DNA from: DSXF01 sp964387495
GTDB lineage: Bacteria; Chloroflexota; Anaerolineae; Anaerolineales; Villigracilaceae
Direction: 5' to 3'
Length of the DNA stretch: 47,415 bases
Assembly (NCBI GenBank): GCA_964387495.1
Contig: CAYLXB010000019.1
Span: 1-47,415, forward strand
The translations under genes and the position numbers were made by a program. The notes beneath the pieces are model-generated. The model ran no database searches. It was not told the origin of the DNA and saw nothing but the letters and a program-made list of their open reading frames with translations. Shown piece by piece: positions 6,716-13,571 of the stretch (position 1 is the first letter of the stretch; each line of letters opens with the position of its first letter).

Positions 6716-8475
6716 GTGGAGCGCATCTTGGCCAGATAGTTCTGGTTGGGTATGTCCGAGTATACAGGGTCATAGTGGCGGCTTAAGGGTGTAAAGAAGT
6801 AGCCCAACTTGGAGGGTGTAACCGTACCGGACCAGCCGGGATCCACCGAGAATTCGTACGCCCCATCTGGATCAGATGTGGCCGTTCCGCCATCATACGT
6901 CAGGAGCACTCCGCCCACGCCGGCATCCCCGGAAATGGTGCAGGGCACGCTCCAGCGGTAGTCCGTGTGGTCGCCGTCGTCATCCGGTTCAACGGCCTCG
7001 CCGACCATGCCCGGAACAATGTCCAGGTATTGTTGTTCGTCCTCGCCCAGTCCGAGCACCGAAAAATCAGCCTCCCAAGAATTATCCGGCTGGACCTCAA
7101 CCCACCGTCTCCAGGAACAGCCAGTGTTATCACAATGCTGGACATTGATATGAGCGCCAGGTGTCCCCGTTCCTGAGACCGTATTGGTATCCGGATCCAC
7201 ACCTGTCACCACCAGGTCCGTCACCGTATGCGTCTTGACAAGGGCGCCGCCCGTCATGGTCACCACCATGTCAGGCGCCAGTGTCAGGGTACTCAGATCG
7301 TCGAACTGCACAAACCCTTCGGGGGCAGTGGTGGTCTTCTGATCCGTAAACTCCACACCTGGTTCAGCCGGGTCATCAATGGTCAGGGTGACATCGATCC
7401 CCGGCAGCCAGTCATATCCCTCGACATTATTTTCGACAATTTGGGCATGGAAACGCGGTTCGCAGGGATAGTTGATATCGATCGTACCGTCGATGATGTC
7501 CTGTTTGACTCCGTTGACATAATCCTTGACCGCCTGTGGTATCAGGGTGTCGGTTTCGTGATAGGGTGCCAGGCCAACGCCATCTCCATCGAGATTATAT
7601 TCAACCGTCCCGGAGGCAAATGTGCCGCCGAGGAGATCTTCGATGGTCTCGTAAACAGCCGTGTCCAGGCGTTTCATGGCACTGGTCAACAGCATATCCG
7701 AGCCATCCACTGTGCCATTCCCGAACAAGGACAGGTACTGGTCGGCATCCACACCAATGCTGAGAACATCATTCTGGGCGCTGTACAGGATGGCGCCGTT
7801 CCCGGTTGGGCCTGCTGCGGCGAAGATGACATCCGCTCCCCGGCTGATCATATCCGCCGCCACTGCCGCCCCCAGGGTGGGATTCGTAAAGGTGCCAGTA
7901 TAGTTCCTGAGCACATTCACGCCACTTCCAATGCATTGTGCCCCGTTGCGATAGCCTTCGACGAAATCAACCACTGCGGGCACTTCCTGCATGCCTCCCA
8001 CCACACCAATGGTGTTACTCGAGGTCATCTTGCCCGCCAGGGCCCCGGCCAGATACCCCGCCTGCTTTTCATCGAACACGATCCCGAGCAAATTATCGGG
8101 CGGCGACTCGTAGGAATAATCCAGGATCGCAAAATCAGTACCCGGATTGGCGTTGGCTACAGTTTGGGTGGCATCTCCCATCGCAAAGCCGACGGAAATG
8201 CATAACGCATTACCATCGTCCACACAATCCTGGAGCAGAGCCTCATACTCATCGCTGCTGGCAGGCTCATACAGCGTGCCCACGATCCCCAGGTCGGTCT
8301 CGGCCTGCTGCAGACCCTGGTACGCCATATAGTTGAATGCCATGTCATCGACGCCGCCATCAGGGACCAAACCGACTTTGGTAGCCGTGGCTTGCACCCC
8401 GGGCACCGTGAAGAGCAACATTGCAAGCAGGGTAAAGGCCAGTACATAGCGAAGAGCGTTCCACTTTCTGTTCAT
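6154..8475 (-). CDS. BMP/PnrA-type substrate-binding protein fused to the shared C-terminal surface domain
   Basis: A 773-residue protein. ATG 8475 is chosen because GGAGG lies just upstream and a signal peptide follows directly; an in-frame ATG at 8535 falls in a structured leader. Residues about 28-360 match basic-membrane-protein/PnrA nucleoside-binding proteins (KVGLVPDGGVDDMAFNYMAY, GIVFDEKQAGYLAGALAG, GADVIFAAAGPTGNGA). A beta-rich linker follows, then a carboxypeptidase-regulatory-like module near 515-582 (GVLLTYDGGTATSDPDGAYEF), and from about 586 the domain shared with three neighbours, ending EYYVP. Family members are normally lipoproteins. Here the signal peptide has no lipobox Cys. 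No permease or ATPase gene is nearby. It may be a surface-retained binding protein, with ligand unknown. Confidence 0.85.
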   Translation of the reverse strand: MNRKWNALRYVLAFTLLAMLLFTVPGVQATATKVGLVPDGGVDDMAFNYMAYQGLQQAETDLGIVGTLYEPASSDEYEALLQDCVDDGNALCISVGFAMGDATQTVANANPGTDFAILDYSYESPPDNLLGIVFDEKQAGYLAGALAGKMTSSNTIGVVGGMQEVPAVVDFVEGYRNGAQCIGSGVNVLRNYTGTFTNPTLGAAVAADMISRGADVIFAAAGPTGNGAILYSAQNDVLSIGVDADQYLSLFGNGTVDGSDMLLTSAMKRLDTAVYETIEDLLGGTFASGTVEYNLDGDGVGLAPYHETDTLIPQAVKDYVNGVKQDIIDGTIDINYPCEPRFHAQIVENNVEGYDWLPGIDVTLTIDDPAEPGVEFTDQKTTTAPEGFVQFDDLSTLTLAPDMVVTMTGGALVKTHTVTDLVVTGVDPDTNTVSGTGTPGAHINVQHCDNTGCSWRRWVEVQPDNSWEADFSVLGLGEDEQQYLDIVPGMVGEAVEPDDDGDHTDYRWSVPCTISGDAGVGGVLLTYDGGTATSDPDGAYEFSVDPGWSGTVTPSKLGYFFTPLSRHYDPVYSDIPNQNYLAKMRSTFTSTAAQDGWVLETAENSNVGGTLNATATTLRLGDDAARRQYRSILSFNTGGLPNTAIITKVTLKVKKQGILGGGNPVTMFQGFKVDIKTGTFGTAALQAADFQTKLGVHSYGPFTPGLVGGWYSLNLTAGKAYINKLATAGGLTQMRLYFKLDDNNNTVANYLSLYSGEVAASSRPQLIVEYYVP

Positions 8476-8490
8476 TTCTGCCTCCAAAAG

Positions 8491-8566
8491 ACACAAAAAG
8501 GATAAACGATCAGCGTATAAAACGCCGACATACATCCCTTAAATTACGGGATGCGATGCTTTATCC
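8491..8566 (-). ncRNA. Candidate structured leader RNA (three-way junction) upstream of the BMP fusion
   Basis: On the minus strand GGATAAA (8560-8566) can pair with TTTATCC (8500-8506). Two small hairpins lie between: CATCCC/GGGATG, and GCGT/ACGC with an AT-rich loop. The 3' strand of the closing stem runs straight into TTTTT, and the GGAGG site begins soon after at 8485. This is a junction plus an expression platform by shape. It does not match the purine riboswitch core I know, so the class is unassigned. Confidence 0.35.
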
Positions 8567-8586
8567 AGTGTGCTTACCTCCTTCGC

Positions 8587-8627
8587 CCCTCCGGGGTACT
8601 GAGCGACCCTTCCAGGGTACTGAGCGG
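8587..8627. repeat. Two tandem ~21-bp repeats, each with its own mini-hairpin
   Basis: CCCTCCGGGGTACTGAGCGA (8587-8606) is followed directly by CCCTTCCAGGGTACTGAGCGG-type sequence (8607-8627). Each unit can form a short CCC/GGG hairpin and the changes keep the pairing. The 11-mer CAGGGTACTGA recurs at 43343-43353, which hints at a dispersed genomic repeat. Confidence 0.6.
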
Positions 8628-8666
8628 TAGACATCCGACAGAAACCTGCCCAAGGATACGAAATTC

Positions 8667-9228
8667 CTAAGGAACATAGTACTCGACGATCAACTGCGGG
8701 CGGGAAACGCTGCCAGCATTCCCGCTGTACAGGCTGAGGTAGTTGGCAACCGTGTTGTTGTTGTCGTCCAGCTTGAAGTACAGGCGTATCTGCGTCAGGC
8801 CGCCGCCGGTTGTCACTTTGTTGATGTAAGCCTTGCCTGCAGTAAGATTGATACTGTACCAGCCGCTGGCCAATGCGGGTGAAAACGGTCCATAGGTCTT
8901 GCTGGCCGCCGCCTGGAAATCACCGACAGCCAGTGCAGCAGCCGGCCCCAGGAAACCCTTCTTGATATCCACCTTGAAACCCTGGAAGGTAGCCAGGGGA
9001 TCCCCACCGCCGGTGATGCCCTGCTTCCTGACCTTCAGGGTGACCTTGGTGATGACAGCGGTGTTCGGCAGGCCGCCGGTGTTGAAAGACAGGATGCTGC
9101 GGTATTGTTTCTTAGCCGCATCATCGCCCAAACGCAAGGTGGTGGCGGTGGCATTCAGGCTGCCGCCCACCTTGCTGTTCTCAGACGACTCGAGTACCCA
9201 GCCGTCCTGGGCTGCAGCTGAGATATGG
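8667..9228 (-). repeat. Copy 4 of the shared C-terminal domain coding repeat
   Basis: Encodes the DGWVLESSENS...EYYVP version. Long stretches are near-identical at DNA level to copy 1 (1488-2045), including synonymous positions. Confidence 0.85.
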
Positions 9229-11603
9229 GTCGTCTTCAGAATTTTCTTAAAGGTGGCTGTACAGGTTTTTGCCACATCCATCGTCACCTGGCCGTCAGAG
9301 CAGTCCGCATGGCCGCTCCAGGCAGTGAAAATCGAACCGGTGCTGGCCGTTGCGGTGAGGCTGACCGCCGTTCCCAGGTCATAATCCTGGGAACAATCCG
9401 TTCCGCAGTTGATGCCAGCCGGGCTGCTGGTAACTTTACCCGTCCCGTCCCCTGCCCTTGTGACAGTCAGGGAAACCGGGTGGATGAAGGTGGCAATGCA
9501 GGTCTTATCAGCCGTCAGCGTGACCTGGCCATCAGAGCAATCCGCATGGCCGCTCCAGGCAGTGAATTGCGAATCCGCGCCGGCCGTGGGGGTCAGGGTG
9601 ACACTCGTACTGGCCGCATAGGTTTCCGTGCAATCGCTGCCGCAATCGATCCCGACCGGATTGCTGGTTACATCGCCGGTGCCGCCGCCCGCCTTGCTGA
9701 CCGTCAACAGGAAATTATCCTGGTTCTCATGGGCGCCCAGGTCAACGATTCCGTTCGCAATACGGGGATGGTTAGCCACATCGGTAGTGATGCCGGCCGG
9801 AATATTGGCATTCGTCCCGACATCAATCGCGGCCGAACCGGTTCCAATATAGTAGTCATAACCGTCCGTATCGAGATAGAGCGGATCACCGCTGTGGGGG
9901 TCATTGACAAAGATCGTACCCGCCCCGCCGGTATTCTGCCCGTTTCCGTGCCAGAGCACATTTTCCACGAAAACCAGGCTGGTGACATCCTCCTTGTTGG
10001 CATATACACCAATTGTCTGGTTCGAAATGATGTTATTGTACAGGCGCGGCTGGCCGGGGGCATTGGAAGCAGATTCATTCGAGTAAACGCCGCTGCCATC
10101 CTCCGTCTCGGAGTAAATGTTATTGGCGATCGTGTTATGGTAAAGGTAAGGCGTCGAGCCGTTGACGTAGACTCCCGAGCCTGCAAAGCGCGCCTGGTTG
10201 TCGGTGATGATGTTGTTGACCAGCGTGGCATTGCCGCTGATATACACCCCGCCGCCTGCACCGCCATGATTTCCCACGGCGACATGGCCGCGGGCCAGAT
10301 TGCGCTGGATGAGGTTGCCAACCAGGGTCACGGTGGCGCCGTTGTTGATATAAACGCCGCCCCCGCTTCCGTATTCGGACAGGATCGTGCCATCGGCCGA
10401 AGTATTATCCTGGATGATATTGCCGTACAAATAGGCCAGGTTGTCCGTCCTGCCGTTGATATAGACGCCGCCGCCCATGCCAGAACTGTAGTTATCAGTA
10501 TTATGATGGATATAATTTGCGGTCATCGTAAATTCGCTGGCATATAGCGAACTGGCGCCAAAGGCCACCCCGCCGCCCGAGCCTGCGCCTTCGCCATTGT
10601 TGTAGGCAATCTCGTTCTCAGTCATTTCTACATACCCACCGGTCACGCTTACGCCCGTGTTGCGATGGTTGGCCACATAGTTACCGTAGAACTCACCGGT
10701 GGAATAACTCAGCGTGATGCCGCTCTCGTTTTTGGTGCCTGAGGCCGTGCCCAGGATTTGGTTGCCGCTGATCGTCATTGTTTCCAGCTCATTCACCCCC
10801 ATCGCGCTCCCGGCACCGCTGCTGGTAAAATTACCATCCAGTGAATTGCCGGTAAAGATCAATGTGCCTTCTTCCACATGGAGGGCAAAATCTCCCAATT
10901 GAATCCCACTCATTTGGTTGGCGATAAATTCGCTGTCCTCAATATCGGAATCCGACTTGTACAGGTAGGCTGCGCCGCCGTTGCCTGAGGTATTATCTTC
11001 GAAGCGGGAATTTTCAATCGTCAGAGTGGATTCACGGGCATACAATCCGCCGCCGATCCCGCCCGAAGTCGTGGAATTATGCAGCACCTGGCATGTGTCC
11101 AGCGTCAGCGTGGCCTTATAGGCATAGATGCCCGCCCCGGCATCCACCTGGTAGTAGATGTAATGCCCACCCAGGCCGGAGGCATTTCCATAAGTCAGGT
11201 TCAGGCCATACAGTTCGGCGGTGACGCCTTCAGGGACGAAGACCACCCTGCCCAGTGTCTGGGCCTGCAATTCGGTGACATTTGTAGCCGGGTCGGAGTT
11301 GATCCAATCGGTAGTAGTGTAGCCGCCCGTAATTGTCAAGTCCTTGCTGATGTAAAGATGCTGAGGCTTGCCGCCGGTGTTGTTAACCCCGGTGTATGTC
11401 CCAGCTGCAACGCGGATATCATCTCCCACAGCAGACGCATCCACAGCCGCTTGCACACTGCTGTAGCAGGGAGTCTGTCCGCCGCAGCTGCCGCCCGGCG
11501 CGACATACCGCACACTGCCCGCGCTGCTGACGGGTACAGGGGGAACCAACATGCCCAACAAGAGCACCAGAATCGAACAAAAGACAATGGATTTGTTTTT
11601 CAT
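8667..11603 (-). CDS. Large secreted beta-helix protein with two InlB-B-like repeats and the shared C-terminal domain
   Basis: A 978-residue exoprotein starting at ATG 11603 behind GGAGGAG. Residues 1-28 are a signal peptide. Residues about 30-630 form a long right-handed parallel beta-helix of the pectate-lyase/choice-of-anchor-Q kind, with many NNxI/GSGGGVYINxGA rungs and a closing NGIVDLGAHE strand. Residues about 633-786 hold two ~75-residue repeats of the divergent InlB-B/bacterial-repeat type (FTAWSGHADCSDGQVT, each with paired CGxDC cysteines). Residues about 792-978 are the shared domain, ending EYYVP. No lyase active site is recognised. A role as surface adhesin or polysaccharide binder is inferred. 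Promoter and leader are well defined upstream. Confidence 0.85.
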   Translation of the reverse strand: MKNKSIVFCSILVLLLGMLVPPVPVSSAGSVRYVAPGGSCGGQTPCYSSVQAAVDASAVGDDIRVAAGTYTGVNNTGGKPQHLYISKDLTITGGYTTTDWINSDPATNVTELQAQTLGRVVFVPEGVTAELYGLNLTYGNASGLGGHYIYYQVDAGAGIYAYKATLTLDTCQVLHNSTTSGGIGGGLYARESTLTIENSRFEDNTSGNGGAAYLYKSDSDIEDSEFIANQMSGIQLGDFALHVEEGTLIFTGNSLDGNFTSSGAGSAMGVNELETMTISGNQILGTASGTKNESGITLSYSTGEFYGNYVANHRNTGVSVTGGYVEMTENEIAYNNGEGAGSGGGVAFGASSLYASEFTMTANYIHHNTDNYSSGMGGGVYINGRTDNLAYLYGNIIQDNTSADGTILSEYGSGGGVYINNGATVTLVGNLIQRNLARGHVAVGNHGGAGGGVYISGNATLVNNIITDNQARFAGSGVYVNGSTPYLYHNTIANNIYSETEDGSGVYSNESASNAPGQPRLYNNIISNQTIGVYANKEDVTSLVFVENVLWHGNGQNTGGAGTIFVNDPHSGDPLYLDTDGYDYYIGTGSAAIDVGTNANIPAGITTDVANHPRIANGIVDLGAHENQDNFLLTVSKAGGGTGDVTSNPVGIDCGSDCTETYAASTSVTLTPTAGADSQFTAWSGHADCSDGQVTLTADKTCIATFIHPVSLTVTRAGDGTGKVTSSPAGINCGTDCSQDYDLGTAVSLTATASTGSIFTAWSGHADCSDGQVTMDVAKTCTATFKKILKTTHISAAAQDGWVLESSENSKVGGSLNATATTLRLGDDAAKKQYRSILSFNTGGLPNTAVITKVTLKVRKQGITGGGDPLATFQGFKVDIKKGFLGPAAALAVGDFQAAASKTYGPFSPALASGWYSINLTAGKAYINKVTTGGGLTQIRLYFKLDDNNNTVANYLSLYSGNAGSVSRPQLIVEYYVP
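9246..9705 (-). repeat. Tandem ~225-bp duplication of an InlB-B-like module
   Basis: Two adjacent units encode LTVTRAGDGTGKVTSSP and LTVSKAGGGTGDVTSNP starts and the same FTAWSGHADCSDGQVT core. This is an internal duplication within the 978-residue protein. Confidence 0.75.
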
Positions 11604-11710
11604 GTTTCTCCTCCAAAAGCTTGGTCGGTATCATGTAGAATGCTGCACCCCCATGCGCCGACAGTGGAATTTCAATGCGAGACGCCTCAAAAGTTCGGCA
11701 TTGTGAATTC

Positions 11711-11739
11711 ATTATTGCACTCTACAATTGAAAAGTCAA
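11711..11739 (-). promoter_or_regulatory. Promoter for the 8667-11603 gene
   Basis: Minus-strand TTGACT (11734-11739) and AATAAT (11711-11716) with 17-bp spacing. Predicted leader about 100 nt. Confidence 0.6.
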
Positions 11740-11788
11740 TCACCTTGCGCCCGCGGCCAGACGCCAGGAGGTAAAGCTTTTCTTGCGG

Positions 11789-11794
11789 TATACT
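11789..11794 (+). promoter_or_regulatory. -10 element giving a leaderless aminotransferase transcript
   Basis: TATACT ends 8 nt before ATG 11803, so initiation would fall within about two bases of the start codon. No Shine-Dalgarno is present. Confidence 0.5.
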
Positions 11795-11802
11795 TCCCCT
11801 CC

Positions 11803-12939
11803 ATGCCAACCAAACTACAAACCACTCAAGTCTACCTCCCGCCCGGCATGATCGACCTCGGCCTGGGCAACCCGCCGCCTGCGCTCCTGCCCCTGGACAT
11901 GCTCAGGCAGGCGAGTGAAACTTGGTTTATGCGCCGCGACCCGGCCTGCCTGCAGTACGGCGCAGAGCCGGGGGATGGATATTTCCTCCTGGCGCTGGCC
12001 GACTTCCTCGGCCGGGCTTACGGCTTCCCGGTCGGGATGGACAGCCTGTTCGTCACCGCCGGAGCGTCAAGCGGCCTGGATCTGCTGTGCACGCTCTGCA
12101 CCCGGCCGGGCGATACCATCTTTGTGGAGGAGCCGTCCTACTTCCTGGCCCTGCGCATCTTCACGGATCACGGCTTACAGACGGTACCCATCCGGACAGA
12201 CGAGGCAGGCCTGCTGATCGAGGACCTTGAACAAAAGTTGAAGGCAGGCATCCCCAAGCTGCTCTATATTATCCCAACCCATCAAAACCCGAGCGGGCAG
12301 ACATTATCACAGGAACGCCGGGAGCGATTGCTGGGGCTGAGTGAAAAGTTTGGTTTTCTGGTTGTGGCGGACGAGGTCTATCATTTTCTGAGTTATGATG
12401 GACTGCCGCCCAGACCATTTGCTGGCTACGCGCATCACGCGAGTGTCATCTCGGTTAATTCATTCTCCAAAATCCTGGCCCCGGGTCTGCGGCTGGGCTG
12501 GATCCAAGCCAACCCAGAGACTGTCCAACGCCTGGCCCTGTGCGGATTGCTCGACAGCGGCGGCGGAATGAATCCCTTTACATCTGCGGTCGTGCGCAGC
12601 CTGCTGGAAAACGGCAGCCTGGAACAAAACATTGCCGGTTTGAAAAATACTTATGGGGCGCGCATTCCCCCATTGGACGCACACCTGCGCCGCCACCTGC
12701 CACAGGCCGAATACCAGGTTCCCCGCGGCGGTTACTTTTTCTGGGTGCGCCTGCCGGGCGTGGACACACAAAGCCTGCAGGAGAAAGCCCGGGCTTTCAA
12801 TGTGGACATCCGCCCCGGCATCCGTTTTTCCAGCCAGGGCAGCCTGCGGGAGTACTTCCGTCTATGCCTTGCCTACTATGAACCGGATGAAATCGAAGAA
12901 GGGCTGCTGCGCCTGAGAAAATGCCTGGACACACTTTGA
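11803..12939 (+). CDS. PLP-dependent aminotransferase, class I/II (LysN/AroT-like fold type I)
   Basis: A 378-residue cytosolic enzyme that should move an amino group from an amino acid to a 2-oxoacid using pyridoxal phosphate. Seen: GLGNPPPALLPLD at the N terminus, the TAGASSGLDLL cofactor region, IPTHQNPSGQTLS, VVADEVYHFLSY (Asp and Tyr contacts), and the Schiff-base lysine at about residue 223 in VNSFSKILAPGLRLGW. The MocR-type GntR domain seen on some relatives is absent. ATG 11803 is chosen over an upstream ATG (11728) because family homology begins here and a TATACT box sits just before it. Substrate cannot be told from sequence; 2-aminoadipate or aromatic amino acids are plausible. Confidence 0.85.
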   Translation: MPTKLQTTQVYLPPGMIDLGLGNPPPALLPLDMLRQASETWFMRRDPACLQYGAEPGDGYFLLALADFLGRAYGFPVGMDSLFVTAGASSGLDLLCTLCTRPGDTIFVEEPSYFLALRIFTDHGLQTVPIRTDEAGLLIEDLEQKLKAGIPKLLYIIPTHQNPSGQTLSQERRERLLGLSEKFGFLVVADEVYHFLSYDGLPPRPFAGYAHHASVISVNSFSKILAPGLRLGWIQANPETVQRLALCGLLDSGGGMNPFTSAVVRSLLENGSLEQNIAGLKNTYGARIPPLDAHLRRHLPQAEYQVPRGGYFFWVRLPGVDTQSLQEKARAFNVDIRPGIRFSSQGSLREYFRLCLAYYEPDEIEEGLLRLRKCLDTL

Positions 12940-12970
12940 ATTATCCCGCCCAGGGGCAGGCGACTCACTA

Positions 12971-12976
12971 TATAAT
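12971..12976 (+). promoter_or_regulatory. -10 element for the 13023 gene
   Basis: Perfect TATAAT 46 bp upstream of the start, with no clear -35. Confidence 0.5.
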
Positions 12977-13022
12977 CAGGATACATTCATTCGCCAAAAT
13001 TCCATTCACAGGAGAATAAATA

Positions 13023-13496
13023 ATGTCCCCAGTTACTGCCAAACCTTCCATCAGTGCGGCCCCTTCCAAAGCAGGGGTCAATTATGTCCGCTTCTCAGAC
13101 AAACTGACCGATGGCTTGAACGACATTACCCGCATTATTGAGGATAATAAGCAGACCCTGGACAGCATCCAGGAGATCGGAATCGAATTGACGCATGCCA
13201 TCGCCACCCTTGGGGAAACCGCGGTGAAATACGTGCGCATGATCGACAGTTTCCTGGACACAGTTGTCCCGCTCATCGAAAAGGTGCCTTTCATTGACGG
13301 CAAGATCCTCAAGTTCGCCAAGGATGCCCAGGCGCTGGCCCAGTCCATCCTGGATAACAGCACCAACGCCCAGAAGGTGGCCACCAATGTGCGCGGCGCC
13401 CTGACCACTGCTGATGTGGGCCAGTTGAAGGGTTACACGGGTGAACTCAAGCAGTTGAGCAAAACCCTGCAAACCGTGGTTGCCAAGATCAAGTAA
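13023..13496 (+). CDS. Small all-helical protein of unknown function
   Basis: 157 residues starting at ATG 13023 after AGGAGA. I do not recognise the family. After a Ser/Ala/Pro-rich start (1-20) it appears almost fully alpha-helical with amphipathic heptads (LNDITRIIEDNKQTLDSIQEIG, ATNVRGALTTADVG, ELKQLSKTLQTVVAKIK), compatible with a helical bundle or coiled coil. There is no signal peptide or clear membrane span, though VVPLIEKVPFIDGKIL is fairly hydrophobic. Its own -10 box upstream and a strong terminator downstream make it a single-gene unit, which suggests an abundant product. Confidence 0.8.
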   Translation: MSPVTAKPSISAAPSKAGVNYVRFSDKLTDGLNDITRIIEDNKQTLDSIQEIGIELTHAIATLGETAVKYVRMIDSFLDTVVPLIEKVPFIDGKILKFAKDAQALAQSILDNSTNAQKVATNVRGALTTADVGQLKGYTGELKQLSKTLQTVVAKIK

Positions 13497-13519
13497 CCGC
13501 CTTACTGCCTAAACCTATC

Positions 13520-13560
13520 CCCAGGTCCTGCCCGGCCAGCGGCAGGGCCTGGGTTTGTTA
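13520..13560 (+). terminator. Rho-independent terminator after the small helical protein
   Basis: A 13-bp stem (CCCAGGTCCTGCC with GGCAGGGCCTGGG, one G-T pair), loop CGGCCAGC, then TTTGTT. The T tract merges into the TATAAT box of the next gene. Confidence 0.85.
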
Positions 13561-13564
13561 TAAT
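13559..13564 (+). promoter_or_regulatory. -10 element giving a leaderless transcript for the HEXXH protein
   Basis: Perfect TATAAT with exactly 7 nt between it and ATG 13572. It overlaps the preceding terminator tail. Confidence 0.6.
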
Positions 13565-13571
13565 GATGGAC

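Noticed and set aside
8476..8535. N-terminal extension of the BMP fusion starting at ATG 8535
   Set aside because: It would be translated from within the leader hairpins, has no SD, and places 20 unrelated residues before a good signal peptide.
8500..8566. Purine riboswitch
   Set aside because: The three-way shape is similar, but the joining segment (TATGTCG) does not match the conserved UUUCUACC-type J2/3 and loop-loop GC pairing is absent.
9225..10547. 440-codon plus-strand open frame
   Set aside because: Antisense to the beta-helix repeats; Ile/Asp/Gly-rich low-complexity product mirrors the repeat code.
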